Position numbers and translations under genes: made by a program
The notes under the pieces: generated by a model
What the model was told of the DNA's origin: nothing
The model's database searches: none
What the model saw: only the letters and a program-made list of their open reading frames with translations
Shown here: positions 11,901-23,037 of the stretch, piece by piece
Numbering within the stretch: the first letter of the stretch is position 1
Layout of the letters: every line of letters begins with the position of its first letter
Source: Fragilaria crotonensis
Lineage: Eukaryota; Bacillariophyta; Fragilariophyceae; Fragilariales; Fragilariaceae
Assembly (NCBI GenBank): GCA_022925895.1
Contig: JAKSYS010000013.1
Span: 124,001 to 188,000 of the forward strand
Length of the DNA stretch: 64,000 bases
Direction: 5' to 3'

Positions 11901-12600
11901 ATCCCAAGTCGAAGAGGTTGGACGAAGAGCGAGCGAGTATTTTTCATACTTTTGTTATGAAAGGAATGTTTTGTGCAAACGTGCACGCCAGGACGTGCAA
12001 CCTGGAATTGCTTTTCTATCGACTCGCACGTCAGAACCCACCGAGCAAGATTGGGCGAAGCTTGTCAAGCTGATGTTGTTTTTGAAAGCAACTCAGAACG
12101 ACGTCACTACTATGGAGGCGGATGACTCGCAAACAATTAAATGGTATGTGGACGCTTCGTTTGCAGTCCACAGGGACTATAAAAGCCATACGGGAGCGAC
12201 CATGACGCTTGGGAAAGGTGTACTCAGTTCGGTGTCCACTAAGCAAAAGGTTATGTCTCGGAGTTCCACAGAGGCGGAACTCGTCGGTTTGGATGATGTA
12301 ATATCCAAGATTCTTTGGTCGAAGTTGTTTATCGTAGCGCAAGGCTACAATGTGAAAACGACCATAATCTATCGAGACAATACGAGTGCGATGAAACTCG
12401 AGGAGAATGGAAAATCAAGCTCGGGGAAGCGAACAAGGCACTTTCATATCAAGTACTTCTATATTACTGACTTGATTCGGCGCAACGAAGTTACAATCGA
12501 ATACTGTCCTACTGATGCCATGATTGCCGACTACATGACGAAGCCATTGGTCGGAGCGAAATTTATACACTTTCGCGCCAGCATAATGCGTGCAACATGA
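8950..12600 (+). mobile_element. Copia pol region (fossil part)
   Basis: Approximate extents: a protease-like segment with WILLDNQSS near 8980-9010; integrase near 9500-10100, with CMDGMKV, RCDNEF and a glutamate in EAERNNRVIKER; an acidic Asp-rich spacer near 10420-10770; reverse transcriptase near 11050-11760, with the WHVDDLKSSH catalytic motif; RNase H near 12140-12590, with WYVDASFAVH and STEAEL. The order is that of Copia, with integrase before RT. Confidence 0.9.
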
Positions 12601-12622
12601 GCATCATCGTCCAGCAGGAGTG

Positions 12623-12872
12623 TGTTGGAATATATTTAGGAAATTCAAGAGGGATTTTCACGATTAGAGTCATTCAGACTATGACTACTCGGGATCAAGC
12701 AAGATCGAAAATTTACATGAATTACATGCAGAGAATGGATCTCATACTTTACTAAAACTCTTAGGAACGATTACATCGAACACTGTACATCTACAACCTA
12801 TTTGACCCCTGACATATCCTCAAGGGATATAAGAAGGCTATCGTAAGTAGACCTCGGGGTGCAATTTCAACA
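12623..12872 (+). repeat. 3' LTR of the Copia element
   Basis: 250 bp, matching 7350-7599 base for base as far as I can read. There is no obvious polypurine run just upstream; the nearest purine-rich bases are AGCAGGAG at 12613-12620. Confidence 0.95.
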
Positions 12873-12877
12873 GAAAT
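12873..12877. repeat. Target-site duplication GAAAT, right copy
   Basis: Right-hand copy of the 5-bp duplication, also seen at 7345-7349. Confidence 0.95.
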
Positions 12878-13297
12878 GGTCACGAGTTCGTCGGGGACAT
12901 TTTCGGGAAAATCCCCGGTACTGGTAGTAGGCGTAGTAGTTTCAGCAATGCCTCGAGTCTTCATCGTTGAAACAAGTGGACGGGCCATGTTGGAAGAAGC
13001 ATGCTCTTCGATCTTATTCTTGTCCTCGCCTCCGTGGGTATGAAGTACACCACTTTTGTGTGACAATGATGTCAGTAGGAGAGAGGGGACTGAACAGGAG
13101 AACTCCGAGTCAGAAGAGAATAAGGTTGAAAGGCAGTTCGAGACATCATTATCCCTCTCGTGTCGCAGTTCTTTGAGACGAAATGCACCCAACAGCGTTG
13201 TGAATCGATCCAAGGTGCTTCTCTGATCGGCACGTGCTGTCGATCTTGCTTTGATCGCCATGGTGGCGACTGATACGGAGAGGTGGGGCTCGTCCAC
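12873..13297 (-). CDS. Host gene split by a Copia insertion: 5' part
   Basis: N-terminal part of the host gene, with ATG at 13297 and a second in-frame ATG at 13261. The first 45 residues are charged and helical (ARADQRSTLDRFTTLLGAF). A Ser/Thr/Pro-rich stretch follows, up to PENVPDELVT at the element edge. The 3' part is at 6468-7349. No signal peptide and no known domain. Because the two LTRs are identical the break is recent, and another allele or strain may well carry the uninterrupted gene. Confidence 0.65.
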
Positions 13298-14188
13298 AAG
13301 ATGCTGAGAAAGTGATCAGTGTTCCCTTTGTGTCACTGGTCGAGGCCAAGGTACACGAAGTACCGGCCAGTTTCGACTATGCGATGTGTGGGCATCCGCA
13401 GGCTGTCCAACGACAGCAAAAGAATCTAATTGGACGAAATTCTTTTGTCACTTTCGTGGGCTCGAGTACTCGTAGTACGCAAGATGGTTGTCAAGCTTGC
13501 ATCCGCTCCGCACATGTATCATACCCAAGTTCGTGTACGAGTATGACATACTACGAGTACTCCTAGAAGTCGTTTAGGATGTAATCTGATCAATACTCCG
13601 AGTACATTTGTAGTAGAGACGCTTAGTACGACCTACAGTAAGGACCCTGTCGGACAAACTTTTTGCTTTCGTTGACATCTCACGCCGTACGCAATGCTGC
13701 ATGTCACTTAGGTGAGCAGAATCAGAGGGTTCTCAAATTGCGGACCGGATTGGCACTACGTTTGCAAAGATATCCGAATAATAACAGTACGAGTGACCCT
13801 TCTGCTCCCAAGTTCTTTTTTTGTTCATAACCGAACCCTCAAATCATATTGCAATCGCATTTTATCATTGACATTTTTCTGCATACGAAGGATTTGATTT
13901 GGACATAATCCGGTAGTTAATTGTGTTCCACATCCGGCATCGATGACACGATGTTGAATGGAATCTTTTGCAACTGGCCACGTTTTTGATGTAGTGATGT
14001 CATCAGTCATCTGGAAAAGCCAGACCTGTTCTGGTCCATTGGAACAACAGATGTCACACACGAGAGCCCACATCCTGTTGTGACGCCGAACTACCATCAC
14101 CATCATGACAACAGAGCCATTGCGTACTGTAGTACGCGGAGTACTGTACCAGGAACTAAAGCACGAACTACCGGTAGGGTCCAACCTA
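13298..14188. other. Spacer, GTAC-rich
   Basis: No gene recognised. Dense CGAGTACTC/GTAGTACG words at about 13455-13610 and 14125-14220. Confidence 0.5.
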
Positions 14189-15108
14189 CTAACGAAGGCA
14201 ATTAACCCTGTACGAGTACTTATCTTTAACGAAAACAACGTCCGTTCGACTCCAAACTTGACTCATGTTGGTACTGGAGACTGGAGACTGGAGTACATTA
14301 CATGGTTTAAATTGGAGATGCTCAATCTGGTTTGTATTTTGGTTATATAAAATTGGAGCTGCATTTTTGGTGATTTTTTCAATCATTGGAAGTCTTCTTG
14401 ACCATGGAAAGAACCAGAATTCTAATTTTACGTGCTGCCGTGGTATTTGACGGTACAAATACTTGACTCGCACGGGTAGCCACAACTCTGGAGGAAGTTG
14501 CAGGTACCGAGAATAGTAGTCCATTGAGTGGCTTCCCTTAGCGACTAATCTGACGGTAGCTATGATGTTAAAGTATGATCGTGTGGAACGCACGCCCGTG
14601 AGTGCTCGCATTTTCACTCTTTTGACGCTCTCTGCGATGGTGGACGCATGCATCAGGATCCAATAATTTGTAACATGTATGGGATGTTTGTTGTGTGCTT
14701 CTGGTGTTTCCAACAGTACTAGTGCCTGGACACTTGGTTCCATCATCCCACGCTGGGAGTATAGTTCAGTGAGTTGTCTCTGTACTTCTCTTTGGTTGGC
14801 TTGCCAACGGCTGACCTCATCTTTCCCGAAGAGTTCCGAATTTCGACTTAACCATAGCGTGTGCCATTCGTCCCATATTTTGATATGAGATTCACTTGCC
14901 ATCGTTCCGACATGTACTATTGTTGCGTTGGATACTGCAGCATCTCATGATATCCTCGTCGTACTTGTAACTTGCTCCACTCCTTCGCAAATCTCCCTTG
15001 CCATAAGTGCCGCCATCCAATTTGGTTCTGCTGACGAATCAGTCGATGTATATCGCTAGGATACTGACTCGGGTCTGGGCGTGCTGGATGATCTTCACCA
15101 CCCTTCAA
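14189..15108 (-). pseudogene. Remnant of a retroelement-associated protein
   Basis: The upstream part (about 14920-15108) has QNQIGWRHLWQGRFAKEWSK. The downstream part (14189-14902) begins MASESHIKIWDEWHTLWLSR, followed by FGKDEVSRWQANQREVQRQL. The pairing of an IGW..L..GRF..EW block with a W.EWH.LW..RN block recurs in diatom genomes next to reverse-transcriptase genes, as far as I recall, which suggests a fossil retroelement tail. The family is not certain. The reading is broken between the two blocks. The end nearest 14189 does not look conserved and may be chance extension. Confidence 0.5.
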
Positions 15109-15906
15109 CCATTGGGATGATACACTGGCTGATCAGTAGTCGCTGAAGGTGAGGAGGGGAGGTCTTTGAGTCTTGACAATACCTCTCAATATCCTCGATG
15201 AACTTATTCCTCCAACTGTACTGGAGTACTTCGGAGCAATATGTAGTATTCCATGACACCATGACATTCGTGTATTGTACTCCGAACAGGAGTGCCAGAT
15301 ACTCCAGTACTCACTACGAGTACTGGAGTACAGACCTCTTACGTGGAGCACTTCTCTTAGATAGTAGTACAATTATACATAAGATTCTACGGAGTATATT
15401 TTACTCGCGATAAGAAATTCCAAGTACCATGACCAGTACAACATTGACAAGTACTGTAGTATTCGGTATTGCGATGCATGCGTTGCCCCATAACCCGACC
15501 GAATGCGGCATTTGTGTGTCGGCTCGCCATCCCGCCAAATTTTTTGCGCTGGTCAATCTTAAAAATTTGAGATGTTCCAAATTTATACGTATTTGCATAC
15601 TTTGATTGAGCGATCCATTGTGTGTCTGAATGTGAAAAGCGATGGGACAAACCGAAAGCTACACAACACGTCAGTATGATATAAATACCTGATAGGTGTG
15701 GTACATATTTATATAGGGGTAGTCATGCTATGCATATATAATTGAAACGAATCGCCGATGGAGCCAAACCTCGACCGCCTCTCGAAAATTCCTATCTCGT
15801 ACTACCCTTTCGATCATTGCCGACGATACTAGCTTTCGATTCATCACAGCATTTAAGCGGCGTTGCATATCATTGCTAACGACCCGCGCAACCGAGGGAC
15901 TTTGCA
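15109..15906. other. Spacer, GTAC-rich
   Basis: No gene recognised. Positions 15220-15340 are saturated with GTACT/AGTAC words. 15700-15906 is probably the promoter of the next gene. Confidence 0.5.
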
Positions 15907-17016
15907 ATGGCATCCCAGGTTTTCACTGGTGTTGACGCTCGACAAGAAGTTCCAAAATCGAAGCCGTCAGACGAAGGATCCGACACTCCTAGCATGTCGT
16001 CAAGTTCCACACCGGAGCCCTCGGCTCCAATGGAATCGACGAACAATAGTATTCTAGACCAGACTGTGAAAGGCCTAAGAGAGGTTGCATCTGTATCTTA
16101 CGCGTCTGTTAAAGAATGGGCAACTTCTCCGAGATTTACACAACAAAGCGATGGCACTAGCCATCCCGAGAGTCCACACCACCGAGCTGCTCGCAAGGCC
16201 TTGTCAGATCTCATGTCGCCGTTCATAGCTTGTCAAGGTGGCATGAACGAAATGTATGGAAACCGTCCATCGAGAAACCGATCATTCAAAAACACTCATC
16301 ATTTTTCTGATCTTAAGGAAAGCTTGTACAGTTTGCATCAAACGGACTCGGAAACGATTTTCAGTATGGACACCGCGGTCGAAGACGAATTGATGCAGAT
16401 GCGTCGCTTGGCAAGCTGGGGGACAAACGCGACCAACGAAACAATGGATACCGAAACTTATTATGGCGAGCAAGGTACGGTCACGGATGACGACGGTCGC
16501 GTGATACCCACCGTGCTGTTGGAGACGGCCAATAAGCGGCGTGAAAAACGCCTGCGAACACGGGTAGTACGATTCGACTATCCACCCATCTCCTCGCTTC
16601 GCGAATGCCCTCGCCATGATCCGAATGATCTTCCCGATCTATTCTTTACAGAAGAAGAGCTCGATGAAATCGAGGCTGACCGATCGTCTGCAGTTTATGC
16701 TGATGACATTGAAATTGTTGCTGTTGCATCCGGCAAGAGTTCAGATTCCTACTCCTTGGGGAATACGCCGGAACAAAGTCGCAGTGGCGACTCCCACGAC
16801 AACAAGGCTGGATCAAATCCGGCTACCTCGCCCAAGCTTTCACGGAAACCCCGATCCTCTTCGCCTCATCCTCGCAGACCCGCCAAAGGGACCTGGTCTG
16901 AACCACCCTCGGACACTATTGGTAAGTCTAGCTCCCGAGAGGATCCTCGACTCATTAAAGGTGTTCAAATCTACCTTCGAGAGAGGTCTACCGGGAAGAG
17001 TATCCACAAGAAATAA
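15907..17016 (+). CDS. Disordered protein with a probable PP1-docking motif
   Basis: 369 residues, intact, with no predicted membrane segment. Most of it is Ser/Pro/Asp-rich and probably disordered. The one conserved-looking block lies at about residues 217-263: RTRVVRF, then YPPISSLRECPR, then LPDLFFTEEELDEIEADR. VVRF preceded by basic residues fits the RVxF consensus by which regulators bind protein phosphatase 1. The LFF..EELD.IE.DR tail recurs in the gene at 37116-38906, so the two may belong to one regulator class. The acidic and Ser/Pro tail is followed by a basic end (RERSTGKSIHKK). PP1 binding is inference from the motif. The ATG at 15907 is the first in frame after a GC-poor 5' flank. 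Confidence 0.75.
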   Translation: MASQVFTGVDARQEVPKSKPSDEGSDTPSMSSSSTPEPSAPMESTNNSILDQTVKGLREVASVSYASVKEWATSPRFTQQSDGTSHPESPHHRAARKALSDLMSPFIACQGGMNEMYGNRPSRNRSFKNTHHFSDLKESLYSLHQTDSETIFSMDTAVEDELMQMRRLASWGTNATNETMDTETYYGEQGTVTDDDGRVIPTVLLETANKRREKRLRTRVVRFDYPPISSLRECPRHDPNDLPDLFFTEEELDEIEADRSSAVYADDIEIVAVASGKSSDSYSLGNTPEQSRSGDSHDNKAGSNPATSPKLSRKPRSSSPHPRRPAKGTWSEPPSDTIGKSSSREDPRLIKGVQIYLRERSTGKSIHKK

Positions 17017-17316
17017 TGGTGGTCTACTACCATGCGAGGCACATTACTACTTCATCGTGTCTCTGCCGTTCATGTTTCGCGTGAGCTGACTGATTCTCGG
17101 GTCCAGTTGCGCTCTTGCGGGTTGTCAATTTTGAGTCTGCCAACCAAGAGAGTTTGAAAGTGTAAAACCTTTGTTGAGCACTGGTGCTACCGCCAAGTGT
17201 TGAGGATTTACTCGTTCTAGCATCATAGTTTATCAGCAGCCCACGGCCCTGTTATTGCATAGCATTTCGTTGTTCTCTGTATTCACTACTCCGAGTACTG
17301 TACTTTTTATTCAACA
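17017..17316. other. Spacer between convergent genes
   Basis: About 300 bp between the 3' ends of the two genes. Nothing specific apart from CTCCGAGTACTGTAC near 17290. Confidence 0.5.
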
Positions 17317-20116
17317 TCACGTACCCAAATTCTTGTTGAATTCGTAGGTACTGCGTTTGAATCCTCCTTCCCACTGTGGGTCGTACTGACTAATCGCATC
17401 TCTGTCATTGCATCCATCCACATCGTCGTCGCAACACACATTACAGCATCGGCAGGAAATTTCGGGTGCGGCACAATCCGACGCGGCGGACAAGAGTGAC
17501 GATGCGGCGTCGCACACGGCATTCAAGGTTCCGTTGAGCGAGTTGTTGTCCACGTAAATGATTTGCAACAACTCGGCAAAGGCGAGGTTGGTGGGGATTT
17601 CGCCGTTAGTTCATTTCGATTCAGCAATAGGAATTCAATGCTCTGCATGCCAGCTAAACCTGACGGTATTGTCCCGGTTAGTGAGTTCGAGTGCAAATCT
17701 AAAAGAATCAACTGATCGAGGTCGTCGACCCAGGATGGGATGGTCCCGGTCCTCAACGACTTGGCGAGGCTCAAGTCCACCAAGTTGGTCAGGGATTGAT
17801 AGGAATCGGGTATGGTCCCCTTGTCAAACTTGGTATTGGCGATAAACAAGTACGAGAGAAGCTCGTTGCCAACAAGTTCTGGCATGGTTCCAGTAAAGGT
17901 AGTTGATGTCAAGTCCAAATGTGTCAGAGAACGCAGATTGCTCATGGACGAGGGACTGTCCCCTCGAAAGGATTTCCGTGCAAGGCCAACAAGGCGAGGC
18001 TGCTGTTTTCGGGAATTGCATCTTCAAAGATTGTGAGCTGGTTGTCGTGCAGGTCCAAAATCTTGAAATACTTCCTTGTCATCAAGTGTACTGGTACGGA
18101 TCCCATCATTTGATTTCCAGAAATATCCAAGGTGCGCAAGCGCGTCGCGGATTCAAGAAATGTGGCAGTCATGTTGCCGACAAACTCATTGTTATCCAGA
18201 TAAACTTGTTCCAGCATTGGCATGGTCTGCAGCACATCCAATGTACCAGTCATGAGATTGTCATCCAGTCCCAGTATAGCAAGCTTGGTCAATTCTGCAA
18301 TGGAAGAGGGTACACTTCCCGTCATTGTGTTTTGAGACAATCCCAACACATTGAGTTGCGGCCAGCCGGTTCCAATCCAATCGGGAATCTTGCCAGTGAG
18401 AGTGCAATAGAGACAACTAAACTGTTGCAAGGCATTGAGATTCGATAGTGCCGAGGGGATAGTACCTATTATAATTGTGTTCTGTTCCCAATTCAATGAC
18501 GTCAAGTCGGTCAAGAGGCCAAGCTCTGCCGGGAGAGAGCCGATCAGATTGTTTCGCACTGAAAAAAAACAGAACGGCAGGTTTTGCAAGGTGTGAGTGT
18601 TCCATGATCTGCATCCGCCATGAATCATTCGCAAAGAATCATCCTTATCTACAGTGTACGTACCAATACGAATCGCATCGACGCGTGCATCATTGTCACA
18701 CAAGACCCCCAGAGTTGTGACTTGTCCTCCGGGAAAGGTAAAATTTTGGTTCCACGAGCAGGTGGGGAGAGTATGATCTACAAAATTGAGTTTCAGGGTC
18801 CAATCGTCCCCCATGAGAGCATAGTAAAATAAGGACATGACGTAGCGTTGACGCCATTGCACAATTGTTTCTTGAGAAATTGTAGATCTGGGAATTGGGA
18901 CGGGTAGATCCACGAGATCATCCTGAATCATGAAAAATAGGGCACGTGATTGGGGTGAATCGACATTGTCAAAGCGATTGGCCTTGGAAAAGTTCTGTTC
19001 AATGACAAAGTCGCGCAAAAGCTGCGCTTTTTCATACACGTCCAAGACAGTTGGAGCTGGTGTAGTTGGAGCTGGTGTAGTTGGAACACGAGTGGGTCTC
19101 AATGTTGGTTTCGGACTTGGTGATGGGGCCGCTGTGGGTTTGAAGGTCAACTTCGCTGTCGGTGAGATCGACGAGCTTGTGCCATTAACTTGTGATTGCA
19201 AAATACTGTTTTGCTTGTTGGCTTGGACCAACGAAAAGGTTAGACCCAATACAGCCATTATCAGTATAACAATGAGGAAACACGAGCAAATTGTGAGCAT
19301 GGAGGGAGTCGGCGATCCTTCCCGATGATACATTGGCGCTGGGACAGGCTGTGCCTTTGCATCATTTGCTTTTGGGCTTTGAGCACCAGTTTCCACGTCG
19401 TCCGGATGCTCAGTAAGTTTGAATTCCTTCGGAGCACTTTCAATATCATGCTTCTCAAGAGGCTCTGCATCAGATGGTGCATCAGACATGGCACCCATAT
19501 AATGAGGATAGCCATATAGTTCCTCCTTATTATTGTCGTCATTAGTGTTGTGTTCTGCTGCAGTCAGATCACGAACAATATCATCCGCCGTATCAGCCGA
19601 CGACGGTACGGCACCAGGAAGTTGTCCATCACTGCCGCCGGTAACATCCGAGACTTGACTGTTAATACTGTCAAAGTCATCGGGGACAAGTGGATTCCAG
19701 GCAGGCATATCGTCTCCCTCGGATATTTGAAGTAAAATCATTTCGGGTGTTGTCGGCGGTTGCTCATCAGCATCAAATGATACATCAGGTGACGCCAGTA
19801 GAGACTCTTCGCTCGAATCGACATCGACTGGACCGTCAGCACGGTCTCGATCTGTGGATGGTTGTTCATACGTCGTCATGGTCACATCATTATCTGTGCT
19901 TGTTGTTGCAGATGGTAATGTTGATTCGGTCAGTACGGAACTCGCCGTATTCGACACTCTCATGGTGGGGACTGATGCAATGTCGGAATAATCAGCTGCA
20001 TCCGAATCTGAACTAGCAGCGGACAACAAGGCTGGCACGTCCAAGCGTGCTGCCCATTGAGCATTGTCAATCGGCTCATACAATGGTATCAGCGTTTCAT
20101 TATTCTGCTCTGACAT
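17317..20116 (-). CDS. LRR membrane protein 1 (two -1 frame breaks)
   Basis: Probable start at 20116 (MSEQNNETLIPLYEPID). Order: an acidic Ser/Asp-rich cytoplasmic region of about 240 residues; one membrane helix (LTICSCFLIVILIMAVLGLT); a Thr/Pro-rich stalk with PTPAPTTPAPT; an N-cap domain with W-Q-R-Y-V...FYYALMGDDW; then about nine plant-type LRRs (L..N.L.G.IP). This topology suggests a type II surface receptor or adhesion protein. The C-terminus is Cys-rich (CCNVCCDDD). A 105-bp intron lies at 18559-18663. LRR spacing shows the frame moving -1 near 17950 and again near 17600, each as if one base were absent, with no in-frame stop before either. It may be a pseudogene or an assembly fault. 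Confidence 0.75.
18559..18663 (-). other. 105-bp intron, open in frame
   Basis: Donor ATTG|GTACGT, acceptor TTTTTTTTCAG|TGCG on the minus strand. Removing it turns a run that does not fit the LRR pattern into a regular repeat (AIRI-VRNNLIGSLP). It is a multiple of three and has no stop. Confidence 0.85.
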
Positions 20117-20924
20117 TATGGGAAGGTGTGGAACAAAAGACAACCAACGTCTTCTTCTCAGAGATTTAATGAGTGTTGTTGTTGAATGATACTCTGGACG
20201 CTGGAGTTCCAGGTTGGTGAGAAAATAATGTGTGTTGTGCGTCGAGTGTTCTTGTGATGAAGATATGCATACAGAGCAGCTCGATCCCATGCACATATAT
20301 GCCACGATTGATCGTGTACTGACCTGTACACTAATAACCACATAAAAGTTGTCACATTGATCGTTTCAAAAAGGAATCTCGTTTCAAACATGGGAAAAAC
20401 GAAGGATGGTGACGAGCAAAATTAGTCTATTATAGATAGAGAGTAGCTACCGGTAGTACACCACGACACCAAGGCCTTACGTGCCTTAATCCTACCAGTA
20501 TACTCATACACGAGGAAAATTCATATCACGTTTCTGGCGCGCTTTTGTGGTTTTGAATTTGGATTTTTTTCCAAGTGGCGATGCATGATTCGATGATGCG
20601 GAACGCCGACGGTAGGTTTGAGCATGATCACAACACTGAGAGGAGGCATACACAATGCAGTACTCCGAAGCTGTTCAGAAAACCAATGTTGGAAGTTATG
20701 GATACAACTTGTAACATTCTTAATTTACATTCAGCCATGGTTCGTCTACTGAAAACGTTTGTCGCTTGCTAATACCATGCTGCTCCATGAAATCGGCCTT
20801 TTTTTCCTTGATTATTCGCCCTTGGATCAGGAGTGCTCAAATTGCCCTCTGGCAGTCATATATCTTGTACGTGTATGTGTATTGCGTTTCAAGATTCCAA
20901 TCATTTTTTTCATGCATGTTCTCG
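20117..20924. other. Spacer
   Basis: 5' flank of LRR gene 1 (with CA/GT-rich stretches) and 3' flank of the ABM gene. No gene recognised. Confidence 0.5.
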
Positions 20925-21944
20925 TCAAGGTAGCTCGTTGGGTACATGGAGATTCGTGTTGCTGGGAGCACCATCGACAACGTCTTCGTCGCCTTCCTTG
21001 TAGTGTAAACTACTGTCTCTGTGGGTGACAGTCGTGGTCGACGTTGCCAACGTCGGCTTGTCCTTTTCAGTATTACTCATGGATGGTTCCGTGGCAACAG
21101 ATGGTTGTTGCTGTTTTTGTTTTTGTTGTTTTGGTTTTGGAAAGAGCCACCAATAGAAAATATATTTGGTGGCAATTGGCATGAACAAGTACGTTGTCAA
21201 TATAACAATCAGCAGTGTCCCCAACCCTTGTGAGGCCCACGGTGGAAGGTTGGGAATGTACCCAATGGTATACGGTGTGACAAACATGACTTGAAACCAA
21301 ATGACAAGGAATGTTACAAATGCCATTTTCGGACGGGGTGGCATTGCAGGTGGCTTCTGTTGGTCGACTTGAAGCTGTTGTTCGGTTTCGGGTGGAACGA
21401 ACCAGTATTCCAAGGAATGGTACGATGTCACAATGGGTTCATCTTCAAAATCACAAGTCTTGTGAAGCATTTGCAATCGATCCTCGGAATCCATCCATAA
21501 TTGCAGTAATTCGTAATTTTCGTATCGAAAGATGGATACGTATTCCAGACTTTTCGTGGTAGTATCGTCATCATCATCCGTGCGACATGGTGTTGGTCGA
21601 ACAATTTCACAACCAAGATATCCCTTGTATTTGTTACGTTGGACGGAATCAATTTCGGCAACCCATGCCAAGAACATCTCCTGCTTACCGAATGTAATGC
21701 GATGACGAGCAAATACAGTTAGAGGTCCATTCTTCTTGTTGTGATTGTTGTTGTGAGTCGATAAAGAGAGACTCTCCTGTTCGCCAAATCGATGTTCGAT
21801 GACTGTTTTCGACATGTTTGCTTGATTGGTGTTGTTCTGATTCGTTCTTCCGATGAATGATGATGATGACAGTATAGATGTTGGATTGGTATCAAGATGA
21901 GCACCACTTGTTGTCGCAGGTTCAACTACTACTGGCAGTGACAT
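20925..21944 (-). CDS. ABM-fold (antibiotic biosynthesis monooxygenase-like) membrane protein
   Basis: 339 residues from the ATG at 21944. Residues 1-70 are Ser/Thr/Asn-rich. About 73-175 form an ABM-type ferredoxin-like unit (TVFARHRITFGKQEMFLAWV; SLEYVSIFRYENYELLQLW). About 200-275 hold two or three hydrophobic helices (KMAFVTFLVIWFQVMF; LGTLLIVILTTYLFMPI), ending near YYWWLFP-like residues. An ABM unit followed by this helix pair is also known from bacterial and cyanobacterial membrane proteins annotated only as ABM-containing. The tail is polar and Thr/Ser-rich. The substrate is unknown and the enzyme activity is unproven. The frame is intact although the genes on either side are broken. 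Confidence 0.8.
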   Translation of the reverse strand: MSLPVVVEPATTSGAHLDTNPTSILSSSSFIGRTNQNNTNQANMSKTVIEHRFGEQESLSLSTHNNNHNKKNGPLTVFARHRITFGKQEMFLAWVAEIDSVQRNKYKGYLGCEIVRPTPCRTDDDDDTTTKSLEYVSIFRYENYELLQLWMDSEDRLQMLHKTCDFEDEPIVTSYHSLEYWFVPPETEQQLQVDQQKPPAMPPRPKMAFVTFLVIWFQVMFVTPYTIGYIPNLPPWASQGLGTLLIVILTTYLFMPIATKYIFYWWLFPKPKQQKQKQQQPSVATEPSMSNTEKDKPTLATSTTTVTHRDSSLHYKEGDEDVVDGAPSNTNLHVPNELP

Positions 21945-23037
21945 GCTGTTCTTGTCCTGATATCTTGTTTGTTGTAACGTCAATAATAATGATTGCCCGC
22001 AGGAAGTCGTATCGTCAATTGTTAATGGTTCAACGTTGGTATGCGAGTCTATGGTTGGCGCATGTCAAAACCAAGCAACACCACCATTCGCCAGGGAGCA
22101 TGAAGTTGAATTAGAAGTTGCGTCTGTCGAAAGAATTGAAATTGCATCTTCCAGATTTGCGGATCCAGGAATAGAATCGAATTCCCATCACGGCACGTCG
22201 ACACAGATTCACGGATTACTTGTACTTAGACCCCTAGCTAGTACTGTAGTACTTTTTACATTCGAGAGTCTACTTGTACATGTAGTATGACGGTTCGCGT
22301 TGGAAAATACTGTATACCTAGGACCAGTAAAAAAGTACAAGGTACTGTACTGAATGCGTACATCCACTTCGCAAACTGTAGACATGTTGCATACTCCGAA
22401 TGCCTGCAGTGTGTAGTATGCAGTATTCAAAGGCAATTATCATATTCCTGTTGTACTTATCATACACAGTGTTCATTGGCATGCGTGTCATACACGACGA
22501 TACATGCGTCTATATACGACAGCATACGAAATTATAACGGTTCTTGAGGATGAAAAATGCCTGCAACGGAAGAATAATCCCAACTTTCGTATGTAAATTC
22601 GGAGTATAGCGCATACCCGCATACCGCATTTACACGGTGTCGGTCAAATCTTGCCTGAATCACACGTATTAAAAACGGACCGCATGATCGCTGGTTTCAA
22701 GTTTTGAGAGTGCGCATCGCGGTGGTGCAGCTCTTGTCATTCAGGGCTTTTTTTCTCTCACTGTTCATACACGACAATCCAAATACCACAAACCACAAAC
22801 CACAAACCATACAACAGTGGTCCATTCTTCGCACATTCACCTTGCTACTCCATCATTACTGGTAGAAGGCAAGCGGTGGAAAACGTATTGAGCCAAAAAC
22901 AAGCATCGAACCCAGTATCATCACGCTGAGTCCTTAGAAGCAAGAGTGTTGTTGTGCTGTACTGGAGTAATATTGAGGATACAAACAAAGGACAAAGGAG
23001 ACTTTGTTGAATACGATTACTCCTGATATAATACACT
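21945..23037. other. Spacer between divergent genes
   Basis: Separates the ABM gene (minus) from the four-helix gene (plus) and probably holds both promoters. GTAC-rich at 22215-22350. No gene recognised. Confidence 0.5.

Larger units (their letters stand above)
7350..12872 (+). mobile_element. Young Copia LTR retrotransposon, CoDi-like
   Basis: A 5.5-kb Ty1/Copia element in gag-protease-integrase-RT-RNase H order, bounded by 250-bp LTRs (TGTTGG...TCAACA) and a 5-bp target duplication. Diagnostic parts are a CCHC zinc knuckle, an aspartic-protease-like segment, an integrase with D, D and E landmarks, a reverse transcriptase with WHVDD in the position of the usual YVDD, and a Copia RNase H ending near YMTKPL. 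WHVDD and the surrounding wording fit the diatom CoDi group as I remember it. The coding region is broken in about three places, although the LTRs show no difference I can find, so the insertion is recent. It lies inside a host gene in the opposite orientation. Confidence 0.95.
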
